Assembly: GCA_036676475.1 (NCBI GenBank)
Contig: JAKFCU010000040.1
Location: 1-20,693 of the forward strand
Direction of reading: 5' to 3'
DNA: 20,693 bases
Origin: LC029 sp036676475
GTDB taxonomy: Bacteria > Bacillota > Bacilli > Aneurinibacillales > RAOX-1
Shown: positions 1-6,918 of the stretch, one piece after another
Position numbering within the stretch: the stretch's first letter is position 1
How the letters are laid out: each line of letters starts with the position of its first letter
Notes under the pieces: model-generated
What the model was told of the DNA's origin: nothing
The model's database searches: none
Seen by the model: only the letters and a program-made list of their open reading frames with translations
Made by a program: the position numbers and the translations under genes

Positions 1-609
1 GGCCACAATGGTGGTGACTGTTCCCATCACGAAAATTGGGGACACTGGCGCTTACGATATCAGCGACCGGAATACCGGCAGCACCTGCTGTGATGGAAGG
101 TGCTCCTTGAATCACGAAGTCACCTGAAAGTGCTATCCCGTGACCGAATAAATTCATCGCCATGGCAACTCCAATTGCAGGAAGGCCAACGCGAAGAGCC
201 ACTGGTAAAAGAACAGCCCCTATCAGTGCAACGGCAGGAGATGGCCAGAAAAACCAAGAAATTACCATCATGGAGATACCGATGATCCAATAGGCTAGGG
301 TGGGAGTCTTAATAAGTCTGGCGATGGGGCTAATCATCATTTGATTGATCCCTGAATCGGTCAAAATCTTACTCATGGCGACAATGATGCTGATGACTAG
401 AATGGTTCCCATGAGTTCATTGATGGCAAACACAAAGCTATTAAAGATCGTGCCTACCGATTTGCTTAGGGAACCGGTCGTGAGAAGGCCTACAAAGAAT
501 ATACCGATAATACAGGTTAATGTTGTATCCCGACGGAACACCATAACACTAATGATGAGTAAGACGAACAGAAGGTAGACCCAATGTAATGGCAATAATT
601 CAACCCCAT
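1..609 (-). CDS. Partial multi-pass membrane transporter gene with two apparent frameshifts
   Basis: Reading the minus strand from about 603 down to 42 gives roughly 185 continuous, strongly hydrophobic residues with at least five membrane-type stretches (for example YLLFVLLIISVMVF, LVISIIVAM, YWIIGISMMVISWFFWP) and the glycine-rich segment QGAPSITAGAAGIP. It reads like an ion- or solute-coupled permease, but I do not recognise the family. Two features suggest damage. The only well-placed start, ATG at 609-607 six bases after SD GGAGG, is one base out of frame with this reading, and one extra G in the GGGG run at 604-607 would join them. At the GGGG run at 38-41 the hydrophobic reading (PIFVMGTVTTIVA) continues only if one base is removed. 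The gene is therefore either a pseudogene or carries homopolymer sequence errors. It runs off the left edge. A weak TTG start at about 592 is an alternative to the first frameshift. Confidence 0.6.
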
Positions 610-620
610 AAAAAACCTCC

Positions 621-662
621 AAAAACAGGCTGATAACCACCTGTTAAGGTTGTTATCAGCCT
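621..662 (-). terminator. Rho-independent terminator after the lipoprotein gene
   Basis: A perfect 11-bp inverted repeat (AGGCTGATAAC at 627-637, GTTATCAGCCT at 652-662) with a 14-nt loop is followed on the minus strand by five T's (621-625). It lies 20 bases past the stop of the lipoprotein gene. The SD of the transporter gene (616-620) directly abuts the T tract, so the two minus-strand genes are probably separate transcripts unless there is readthrough. Confidence 0.75.
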
Positions 663-682
663 ATGTGTTGGAGGTGAAATGG

Positions 683-1129
683 TTACTGGTCACTTTTATG
701 GATCTGGATAGGCAGATCTGTTTTTGCAAGCTTCACTACTAAGGTTGGATAGGATATGACGGATGCGGCCATTCCCTGTGGTTTCTTTTCCGAATAGGAG
801 ATCACTATTTTGTCAGCTTTTTTTTGGACCGTTTCAATGACAAGCTTGTAGCCGGCAGAAGGCCGTTGACCCAAAGTGATGACGACAAGCGTATGCTTTT
901 TGTGTTGAATCGTTTCCACGCCTGCCTGCTTTTTCATTTTATGCACGATCTTTTCTAGTCCGGAATCATATGGGGGACTAATGATTTCATAACTCAATGA
1001 GCTTTCGCTCCTTTCTTGTTGGGCAACTTTAAGCATTGTGGGTGTACTGCTGCAAGCAACTAATGTGCTAAGGAGCAATAGACAACCCAAAATGGATTTC
1101 CACTTCATATTTATGCGAAACGTGAACAT
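683..1129 (-). CDS. PrcB-like exported lipoprotein
   Basis: The 148-residue product has a lipoprotein signal: basic N-terminus, hydrophobic core ILGCLLLLSTLVAC, and a lipobox LVAC with the cysteine at residue 26. It should be lipidated and held on the outer face of the cytoplasmic membrane. Residues about 80-145 (LVVITLGQRPSAGYKLVIE, then a tyrosine-proline turn and a final beta strand) resemble the PrcB C-terminal domain found in small secreted or anchored proteins. Its role here is unknown. The first ATG is chosen because AAGGAG lies ten bases upstream; the second methionine (MKWKSIL) has no SD. It is divergent from the helicase-associated gene, sharing a 93-bp promoter region. Confidence 0.7.
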   Translation of the reverse strand: MFTFRINMKWKSILGCLLLLSTLVACSSTPTMLKVAQQERSESSLSYEIISPPYDSGLEKIVHKMKKQAGVETIQHKKHTLVVITLGQRPSAGYKLVIETVQKKADKIVISYSEKKPQGMAASVISYPTLVVKLAKTDLPIQIHKSDQ

Positions 1130-1222
1130 TCTAAAACAACTCCTTCATTTATTATTTTACTTAGTATCCATTTTTTTCTTTTTCCATATCCGTGTTATGA
1201 TAGGGGAGAGAGGTGTTAGGTA

Positions 1223-3055
1223 ATGAAATTTCAAGATATGAAGAGTATGCTTTCTGAACGTGTAAGAGAACAGGTGGCTCTAGAGCATCAGAAAACAGAC
1301 CTACAGCTTACATTTTTGTTAGATTCGGAATATCTGCACTCTTGTTGGGAATCGATGTCCGAAGAGGAGAAACAGGTCATTCATTTTTTTATCCTAGTTA
1401 GTGGTGATGATTTTTTAACTTATAGAGAATTAGAACAAAGCAAGCTTCCCCTTCATCCCACTCGATTTCGGTTAGCTATGACGCGATTGCAACGATTAGG
1501 CCTCATCTTTACCCTTCGTCGAATGTGGGGGGAATTGGCCTATATTATGCCCTGCGAAATCGTGAACCACTTTCGGAAAATTTGGGTTCCGAAATCCCAT
1601 GATTGGAAAAGTCAAGGGTTGCCCTTAGACCATACATCATATCATATCCTAGATGATCTTTTGCAAGTCTTAAATACTGTTAATCGGAAAACATTAGAGC
1701 TAACCAAAAAAGGAACATTGCCGAAAAAAATATTGAAGTTATTATTTGAGCATACAAAAGTAAATCATGAACTCTTTGCTGGATTTCCTAATTCTCCAAC
1801 CCTACTTTCTCCCTATGATCTACATGAAGCGATTCTTCTGGATCTCTTAGTTCAAATCGAACTCTTGGTTAAAAAAGGTAACGAGTTAGTACTAGGTGAT
1901 ATAGAAAAGTGGATCCATCAGCCGATTGAGAAGGTTTCCGTTCAACTGATGAAACAACTGATAGGATACCTGGACTTAAATCCTAAGCTTGCCCACTTTT
2001 ATGCGCTAATTCAGGATTTGGACAAGGGTGAATGTTACTCGGTAACAGCCATTTTACACGACATGAAGGAGTTTGCTTCTCCTATAGGTGAAGTACGGGA
2101 TAGGCTGATCCTGCCTTTGTCCAGGCTAGGGTTTATGCAGTCTGAGGTCAAACAAGATGATCTCATTTTTATGTGGAAAAATCGGGGAGAAATTCCCCAG
2201 TCTTTTCTCTACATTCAACCCAATTTTGAAATAATGGTACCTGGGTTTGCCCCGCTCTCCTTGAAATGGGAGTTGCTATCCTTTACAAGCATGGTAAAAA
2301 AGGAAGAAATGTGGGTTTTTAAGCTGGATAAGAATGCGGCTCAAGGATCTTTTGAAAAGGGGAAATCAGCTGAAGAAATCACGGGCTATTTACAGTCCGT
2401 CAGCCAGGCACCGATACCGGAAAATGTGGCGGAAGCCATTCGAGAGTGGGAAAGGCAGTTACAACAGGTTTCCTTTTTCGATGCAAGAATCATGAAAATA
2501 AGCCATATTGAACTGGCTCGAGAACTGGAAAAGATCCCGATCATTTCACAGTATTTTCAGGAAAAATTAGGAGAGCGTGCGTATGTGATTCATGTAAAGG
2601 ATTGGGACCTTCTGGTGATGGAATTGGAGAAAAGAGGGTATCTCACAGGAACTGTCAAAAACCTTCTTCTTATAAAATCTGAGGAAGAAGCAGATTCTAT
2701 CCAATTTTTCAAACCGCAACCTTCTGGGGGAGATTACAAGGTGGAGAGTGTATTTCCCGAATTAGAAGATGCGATTCCCGAGTTAAGAAAAATCCCTAGA
2801 ATGTGGATTTCTCATTATTCCAGGTATCATGAATCTACCCTTCGTGAATTAATACAATGGGCAATTCAGTTAGGGCTTGAGGTCAGGATGGAGTGGAAGG
2901 GAAAAGCATGCAACATTCAACCTCATAGCTTGGTCAATCGGCATGGATTTTGGACTATGCTAAGTGGGGATTTGAACAAAATGGAGAAAGCTTTTCGAAT
3001 AGAAGAGATCGGAAAAATACAGCTTCTAGTCCCTTCCCATTCTGGAAAGTGTTAG
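1223..3055 (+). CDS. Helicase-associated (XPB/Ssl2 N-terminal-like) domain protein
   Basis: The 610-residue soluble protein has no Walker A or DEAD/DEAH motif, so it is not itself a helicase motor. Residues about 328-420 (LYIQPNFEIMVPGFAPLS, then an ELLSFT helix, a K/R-rich strand, and a stretch ending APIPENVAEAIREW) and about 425-475 (a helical stretch, then YVIHVKDWDLLVMELEKRGYL) match the pattern of the helicase-associated XPB/Ssl2 N-terminal domain family. The first 300 residues look like tandem winged-helix material. The start follows GAGAGGTG eight bases upstream. ylbF follows after 51 bp. Function is unknown; a role in DNA or transcription-coupled processes is inference from the domain only. 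Confidence 0.65.
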   Translation: MKFQDMKSMLSERVREQVALEHQKTDLQLTFLLDSEYLHSCWESMSEEEKQVIHFFILVSGDDFLTYRELEQSKLPLHPTRFRLAMTRLQRLGLIFTLRRMWGELAYIMPCEIVNHFRKIWVPKSHDWKSQGLPLDHTSYHILDDLLQVLNTVNRKTLELTKKGTLPKKILKLLFEHTKVNHELFAGFPNSPTLLSPYDLHEAILLDLLVQIELLVKKGNELVLGDIEKWIHQPIEKVSVQLMKQLIGYLDLNPKLAHFYALIQDLDKGECYSVTAILHDMKEFASPIGEVRDRLILPLSRLGFMQSEVKQDDLIFMWKNRGEIPQSFLYIQPNFEIMVPGFAPLSLKWELLSFTSMVKKEEMWVFKLDKNAAQGSFEKGKSAEEITGYLQSVSQAPIPENVAEAIREWERQLQQVSFFDARIMKISHIELARELEKIPIISQYFQEKLGERAYVIHVKDWDLLVMELEKRGYLTGTVKNLLLIKSEEEADSIQFFKPQPSGGDYKVESVFPELEDAIPELRKIPRMWISHYSRYHESTLRELIQWAIQLGLEVRMEWKGKACNIQPHSLVNRHGFWTMLSGDLNKMEKAFRIEEIGKIQLLVPSHSGKC

Positions 3056-3064
3056 AGATTAGGC

Positions 3065-3105
3065 ATCTCCTCTTTATTTGAGATATACTATAGAAGAGGT
3101 GAGAT
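3065..3105 (+). promoter_or_regulatory. Hairpin sequestering the ylbF ribosome binding site
   Basis: ATCTC plus CTCTT (3065-3074) can pair with AAGAG and GAGAT (3094-3098 and 3101-3105) with a 2-nt GT bulge. The 3' arm contains the ylbF SD (GAGGTGAG), with the ATG starting two bases after the arm. Seen directly; whether it forms and regulates is inference. Confidence 0.4.
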
Positions 3106-3106
3106 T

Positions 3107-3562
3107 ATGGCCATGATCGCAAAAGAGCTGGATTTCATGGGAATTTTGTCTTCAGCTCAAGATATTGCAGATTTAATTTTAGCATCGGATGAGATGAAGA
3201 CTTATATACAAACCAAAAAAACATTGGCTCATAATGAGGAAGCTCAAAAGAAGATACGAGCCTTTCAACGGTTAAAAATACAACATGAAGAGGTTGATCG
3301 ATTCGGTAAATATCATCCGGATTATAGCCGTGTCAATGAAGAAGTTCGCCTTATGCGCAGGGAGCTCCAAACGATGCCAGCTGTTCGTGCTTTTAAAAAA
3401 GCTGAAAGCGCGATGGATGATCTGCTTTATCATGTTTGCCGGACTATTGCTGATGGTGTTTCTGATTCCATTAAAGTCCCTAGTGATAACCCGTTATACC
3501 AATTAGGGGGAAGCTGTTCTACTGGTGGATGCGGGACAGGGGGTTCATGTGGTTGTGGATGA
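3107..3562 (+). CDS. ylbF: YlbF/RicF, Ric complex subunit
   Basis: The 151-residue product matches YlbF (RicF), usually about 149 residues. It carries the family signature DRFGKYHPDY near residue 66 and a cysteine-rich tail with Cys137, 142, 148 and 150 in a Gly/Ser background. In Bacillus subtilis RicF forms a complex with YmcA and YaaT that binds iron-sulfur clusters and promotes RNase Y-dependent mRNA processing, competence, sporulation and biofilm formation. The intact Cys tail suggests cluster binding is retained. It has SD GAGGTGAG; the second methionine at 3113 is an alternative start. ylbG follows after a 375-bp gap. The link to competence is notable because comG lies 2.3 kb downstream. 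Confidence 0.9.
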   Translation: MAMIAKELDFMGILSSAQDIADLILASDEMKTYIQTKKTLAHNEEAQKKIRAFQRLKIQHEEVDRFGKYHPDYSRVNEEVRLMRRELQTMPAVRAFKKAESAMDDLLYHVCRTIADGVSDSIKVPSDNPLYQLGGSCSTGGCGTGGSCGCG

Positions 3563-3937
3563 AGATCATAATATAGCGGTGTTGGGAGATAGAGGTTGAC
3601 TCCATTAACCATCTGAAGATCATAACGGGAAAAGCTCCGCCTATCACGAATCAAGTCGGTCGTAAATATTACGATTGAAAAGGATTAGCGGAGAATTTCC
3701 CGTTATTTCTGATAAAAGGGTCATAAAATAAGTGGATAATCGAGACTCCTACGGTGACAATTTAGCTGCTTGCCTTAAGTATAGTGGACGTGGTAACATT
3801 CTTCTATATAATATGGTAGAAAGCACTAACGAGTAGAAATGCCAAGAGATGAAGGCCCCCAAGGGGCACAATAGGTGCATTCCAACAAGAAGCCAATTCA
3901 ACACAGTAGGAATGTCAAGAGATGAAGGGGGATCAAC
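3563..3937 (+). other. ylbF-ylbG intergenic region with long stem-loop and direct repeats
   Basis: This 375-bp stretch has no convincing gene. It holds: (1) a long imperfect stem-loop, arms 3622-3640 and 3688-3706 (outer ATAACGGGAAA / TTTCCCGTTAT, inner CTCCGC / GCGGAG), with a second small hairpin CGTAA-ATA-TTACG at 3661-3673; (2) the 12-bp direct repeat TGAAGATCATAA at 3560-3571 and 3614-3625; (3) an 18-bp direct repeat AATGYCAAGAGATGAAGG at 3838-3855 and 3911-3928, the second copy carrying the ylbG SD; (4) a 30-codon ORF at 3849-3941 whose stop overlaps the ylbG start (ATGA), with only a weak SD. No T tract follows the stem, so it is not a simple terminator. Confidence 0.6.
3785..3812 (+). 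promoter_or_regulatory. Probable sigma-A promoter for ylbG
   Basis: A consensus -10 box TATAAT (3807-3812) lies 16 bases after TGGACG (3785-3790), a four-of-six match to the -35 consensus. Predicted transcription start is near 3819, about 120 bases before the ylbG ATG. The -35 box is weak. Confidence 0.4.
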
Positions 3938-4264
3938 ATGAGAGAGAGGCGCATCGGACTTGCCGTATGGATAAAAAATGTCAAAGCCGCTCGGCATTTG
4001 CGGCGCTTTGGAAATGTGCATTTTGTCTCAAGGCGCTTACAATATGTTAGTATGTATGTGAATGCGGATAAAATAGAGGATACAATTGAACGAATAAACC
4101 GACTTGATTTTGTCATTCGGGTAGAACGTTCCCATCGTCATGAAATCCCTACAGAATATCAAAATTCAAGACCGGATAAAGCTAAGGAATATGATTATAA
4201 AGAAGATGAAAAGAAAGGCATCACTTCTTTTGCTGAGTTCAAAGAAATGATGGAAGCAAAATAA
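3938..4264 (+). CDS. ylbG: YlbG family protein (DUF2129)
   Basis: The 108-residue protein matches YlbG: N-terminal RRIGLAVWIKN, then a conserved central block RFGNVHFVSRRLQYVSMYVN and a strand-helix-strand ending in RVERSHR. Family members are usually around 90 residues, so this one has an extended, highly charged C-terminus (residues about 75-108). The biochemical function is not known; the gene is conserved next to ylbF across Bacillales. SD AAGGGGG lies six bases before the ATG. The TAA stop is the first half of a 6-bp duplication (TAAATA) flanking a small inserted element, so the present 3' end may reflect that insertion. Confidence 0.88.
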   Translation: MRERRIGLAVWIKNVKAARHLRRFGNVHFVSRRLQYVSMYVNADKIEDTIERINRLDFVIRVERSHRHEIPTEYQNSRPDKAKEYDYKEDEKKGITSFAEFKEMMEAK

Positions 4265-4387
4265 ATATGGCTCATGAACAAAGTGTGGGAAAATTAATAA
4301 TGATTTTGGCTAAAATCCTTGATATTACTGAAGTTGTTTAATAAATAAAGTCTTCGTTTCCCACAAAATGTTCAAGAACCATAAATA
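4262..4387 (+). mobile_element. 114-bp MITE-like element with 6-bp target duplication
   Basis: The element spans 4268-4381. Its ends are 25-nt imperfect terminal inverted repeats (20 of 25 match), starting TGG...CCA and ending in TGTGGGAAA / TTTCCCACA. It is flanked by the perfect direct repeat TAAATA at 4262-4267 and 4382-4387, as expected for a target-site duplication. It encodes no protein, so it must have been mobilised in trans. The left duplication begins exactly at the ylbG stop codon. As RNA it would fold into a long hairpin between ylbG and its terminator. Confidence 0.65.
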
Positions 4388-4398
4388 TTAAAACTTAA

Positions 4399-4422
4399 GA
4401 GCTTCGGTTGAAGCTTTTTTTT
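4399..4422 (+). terminator. Rho-independent terminator after ylbG
   Basis: A perfect 6-bp stem AGCTTC-GGTT-GAAGCT (4400-4415) is followed by seven to eight T's (4415-4422). It lies 135 bases beyond the ylbG stop, displaced by the 114-bp element, and would end the ylbG transcript before the aminotransferase gene. Confidence 0.85.
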
Positions 4423-4424
4423 AT

Positions 4425-4471
4425 ACTTATCGGATATTATACGCAATAAGGGTACGCCAGTAGCTTTCTTA
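4425..4471 (-). repeat. 50-bp repeat family, locus 1 (one unit)
   Basis: One unit of the dispersed family described for locus 3, in inverse orientation (starts ACTTATCGG, ends GTAGCTTTCTTA), 47 bp with a 3-bp deletion in the CGGAAAGTAT part. It starts two bases after the ylbG terminator T tract and ends 29 bases before the aminotransferase ATG. Confidence 0.85.
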
Positions 4472-4500
4472 TTAGGAGAGAGAGACAGGAGAGATAAAAA

Positions 4501-5682
4501 ATGAAGCCCTCAAAAAGACTCGATACCCTCACTTCAGCTATCTTCACGGAGATGAACAAGCGAAAAAAAATGATAGAACAGAAGGGCATAAAGGTGATTG
4601 ACCTTGGTATTGGCAGTCCGGATCAGCCGCCGTCTCCTCATTTAATCGAAGCGCTTGTTCAAGCTGTTCAAAATCCTAACAATTATCGTTACCCAACTTC
4701 TGAAGGATCCCTGGAATTCAGGCAGACTGTGGCGGATTGGTATGCTTATCGCTTTGGAGTGGATCTACGGGCAGAAGATGAAGTGCTTTCCCTGATGGGG
4801 TCTCAAGACGGATTAGCTCATCTGGCCCAGGGATGGATTGATGAAGGCGATATGGTGTTGATACCCGACCCGGGATATCCCATTTATGCTGCGAGTGTAA
4901 CGCTGGCCGGCGGTGAAATTTATCCGATGCCTCTAAAAGAAGAAAATCACTTCTTACCGATGCTGGATCAAATTCCGCAAGATGTGTGCAAACGGGCCAA
5001 GCTGATGGTACTCAATTATCCCAACAATCCTCTAGCCGCAACGGCTGAACCGGATTTTTTCCAAAAGGTGATCTCCTTTGCCAAGGAGCATGATATTATG
5101 GTTGTCCATGATCTAGCCTATTCAGAACTAGCATTTGATGGCTATCGCCCGACAAGTATTTTGGAAGTGGAAGGGGCTAAGGATGTAGCCATTGAATTTA
5201 ATTCCTTTTCCAAAAGCTTCAATCTTGCTGGCTGCCGCATTGCTTATATAGTGGGGAATGCTGACTTCATTCGTCCTTTAGCTATCGTGAAATCCAATAT
5301 TGACTATGGTGTCTTTTTAGCGATCCAACAAGTGGCCATCGAAGCGATGAAGTCAGACATGATCCAACAAGCACCCAATCCCAATGCCGAAATCTATCAA
5401 AAGAGAAGAGATACTTTGCTAGAGGGTTTAGCAAAGATAGGCTGGGAGATTCAAAAACCTAAGGCAACGATGTTTGTTTGGGCGAAAATCCCAACCGGGT
5501 GGTCATCCGCTGATTTTGCCTATACCTTGTTGGATCAAGCAGGTGTGGTCGTCATACCCGGAAATGCATTTGGAGAAGAAGGAGAAGGTTTTGTTCGGAT
5601 TGCCCTCGTTCAGGATAAGGAAGTGCTGGAAGAAGTGGTGAAGCGAATCGATGCGTGCGGGATTTTACATCAATTGATCTAA
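4501..5682 (+). CDS. PLP-dependent class I aminotransferase, LL-diaminopimelate aminotransferase-like
   Basis: The 393-residue protein has the full class I/II aminotransferase set: LGIGSPDQPP near residue 35, NYPNNP (172-177) for the substrate-carboxylate and PLP region, HDLAYSE (203-209), and SFSKSFNLAGCR with the PLP Schiff-base lysine at 238. This sequence style is typical of LL-diaminopimelate aminotransferases and the related acetyl-diaminopimelate and methionine-regeneration aminotransferases; the exact substrate cannot be decided here. SD AGGAGA lies eight bases before the ATG. It appears monocistronic, with a repeat unit in its leader and a terminator at 5749-5792. Confidence 0.85.
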   Translation: MKPSKRLDTLTSAIFTEMNKRKKMIEQKGIKVIDLGIGSPDQPPSPHLIEALVQAVQNPNNYRYPTSEGSLEFRQTVADWYAYRFGVDLRAEDEVLSLMGSQDGLAHLAQGWIDEGDMVLIPDPGYPIYAASVTLAGGEIYPMPLKEENHFLPMLDQIPQDVCKRAKLMVLNYPNNPLAATAEPDFFQKVISFAKEHDIMVVHDLAYSELAFDGYRPTSILEVEGAKDVAIEFNSFSKSFNLAGCRIAYIVGNADFIRPLAIVKSNIDYGVFLAIQQVAIEAMKSDMIQQAPNPNAEIYQKRRDTLLEGLAKIGWEIQKPKATMFVWAKIPTGWSSADFAYTLLDQAGVVVIPGNAFGEEGEGFVRIALVQDKEVLEEVVKRIDACGILHQLI

Positions 5683-5717
5683 TCGATGTAAATTTTTTAA
5701 ATGTTTGCAGGATTATG

Positions 5718-5746
5718 TTGAATCATGGCGAACTCTATACTATAGA
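5718..5746 (+). promoter_or_regulatory. Possible sigma-A promoter upstream of comGA
   Basis: TTGAAT (5718-5723), a 17-base spacer, then TATAGA (5741-5746). The predicted transcription start falls inside the left arm of the following terminator-like stem, so either transcripts start after the functional terminator fold or this match is fortuitous. No clear ComK box (paired AAAA-N5-TTTT) was seen. Confidence 0.35.
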
Positions 5747-5748
5747 GA

Positions 5749-5792
5749 AACGGGGCTTGCGATACCTTTTTTCGTAGCCTCGTTTTATTTTT
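5749..5792 (+). terminator. Rho-independent terminator after the aminotransferase gene
   Basis: Arms AACGgGGCTtgCGA (5749-5762) and TCGtAGCCtCGTT (5772-5784) pair with small bulges and are followed by TTTTATTTTT. It lies between the aminotransferase and comGA. Confidence 0.7.
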
Positions 5793-5832
5793 GCAGGGAG
5801 TATCCTCGCCTGCTGTAAAAGGAGTGGAATAA

Positions 5833-6918
5833 ATGAGTGATGTTTCTTCCTACCTGTCTTTTCTGATGGATGAGGCAGTGAGAAGAAGGGCTAGTGACAT
5901 CCATGTAGAGCCTTTGCTGGATGGCATCCAAGTCCGAATGCGTGTCGACGGTTTGCTCCTTCCAATTGATCAGAAGGAGGATGCATGGGGACCTCCTATA
6001 ATCTCCAAGCTGAAGCTTTTAGCCGGAATGGACATTGGGGAACGAAGACTTCCACAGGATGGCGGTTTCTCCTATCGTACCGAGTACTGTGATGTGGATG
6101 TACGAGTTTCGACCCTCCCCACGATTCACGGTGAAAAAGTGGTATTGCGTCTCCTGAATAAACAAATCCCTTTCCAACATGTCTCAGATTTAGGTCTAGA
6201 CCTCCAGCAATGTCAAGCTATCCGCAAAATGCTCCAAACAACGCAGGGACTTATCCTCGCTACTGGACCTACCGGCTCTGGAAAAACAACCACCCTTTAC
6301 ACCCTTCTACATGAAATCCACCATCATGCTCGAAATATTATTGCCTTAGAAGATCCCGTCGAATATCACGTAACAGGAATTAGTCAAGTTCAAGTGAATC
6401 CTAAAGCTGGCCTGACCTTTTCTGTTGGTCTCCGGGCAAGCCTTCGCCAAGATCCGGACGTCATTTATGTGGGAGAAATCCGTGATAAAGAAACCGCTGA
6501 GATTGCCATTCGAGCTGCATTAACCGGGCATCTCGTGCTGTCGAGCATACACACTCCTGATGCTGCAGGAACAATTACACGGCTTCTGGATATGGGCATT
6601 GAACCGTATTTACTTTCCTCCGCGCTGATTGGCATCATCTCCCAAAGGTTGATTCGCCGAACCTGCCACTGTGAACAACAACCCTGTTCTTCTTGCTATG
6701 GTACGGGTTACTTCGGAAGGCAAGCCGTCTACGAAGTTCTCCCCATTCAGGAAGAACTCCATCGTTTAATTATTCAGCGGGTCTCCACATCAGAAATTCG
6801 CGTATTCCTTCGTAAGAAAGGATTCTGTAATTTAAATATGAAATTAAGAGAGAAGGTCAGGCAAGGCCTAACAACGTTAAACGAATATCAGAGGGTTCTT
6901 GTAGCCGATGTGGAATAA
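5833..6918 (+). CDS. comGA: ComGA, competence traffic ATPase
   Basis: The 361-residue protein is a GspE/PilB-type secretion ATPase that powers assembly of the competence pseudopilus at the cytoplasmic membrane. Visible motifs: SDIHVEP (21-27), Walker A GPTGSGKT (145-152), Asp box ALEDPVEY (171-178), Walker B region LRQDPDVIYVGEIRD (204-218), His box TGHLVLSSIHTPDA (231-244), and a four-cysteine zinc site (Cys278, 280, 285, 288). It lacks the long N-terminal domain of PilB, as usual for ComGA. SD AAGGAG lies upstream of the ATG. It is the first gene of comG and overlaps comGB by 11 bp. Confidence 0.95.
   Translation: MSDVSSYLSFLMDEAVRRRASDIHVEPLLDGIQVRMRVDGLLLPIDQKEDAWGPPIISKLKLLAGMDIGERRLPQDGGFSYRTEYCDVDVRVSTLPTIHGEKVVLRLLNKQIPFQHVSDLGLDLQQCQAIRKMLQTTQGLILATGPTGSGKTTTLYTLLHEIHHHARNIIALEDPVEYHVTGISQVQVNPKAGLTFSVGLRASLRQDPDVIYVGEIRDKETAEIAIRAALTGHLVLSSIHTPDAAGTITRLLDMGIEPYLLSSALIGIISQRLIRRTCHCEQQPCSSCYGTGYFGRQAVYEVLPIQEELHRLIIQRVSTSEIRVFLRKKGFCNLNMKLREKVRQGLTTLNEYQRVLVADVE

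Noticed and set aside
3749..4021. Antisense ORF of 90 codons opposite ylbG and its leader
   Set aside because: No SD, composition typical of a shadow frame, and it overlaps the well-supported ylbG.
5683..5832. ComK box upstream of comGA
   Set aside because: A/T-rich tracts exist (AAATTTTTTAAAT) but not the paired AAAA-N5-TTTT arrangement at the required spacing.
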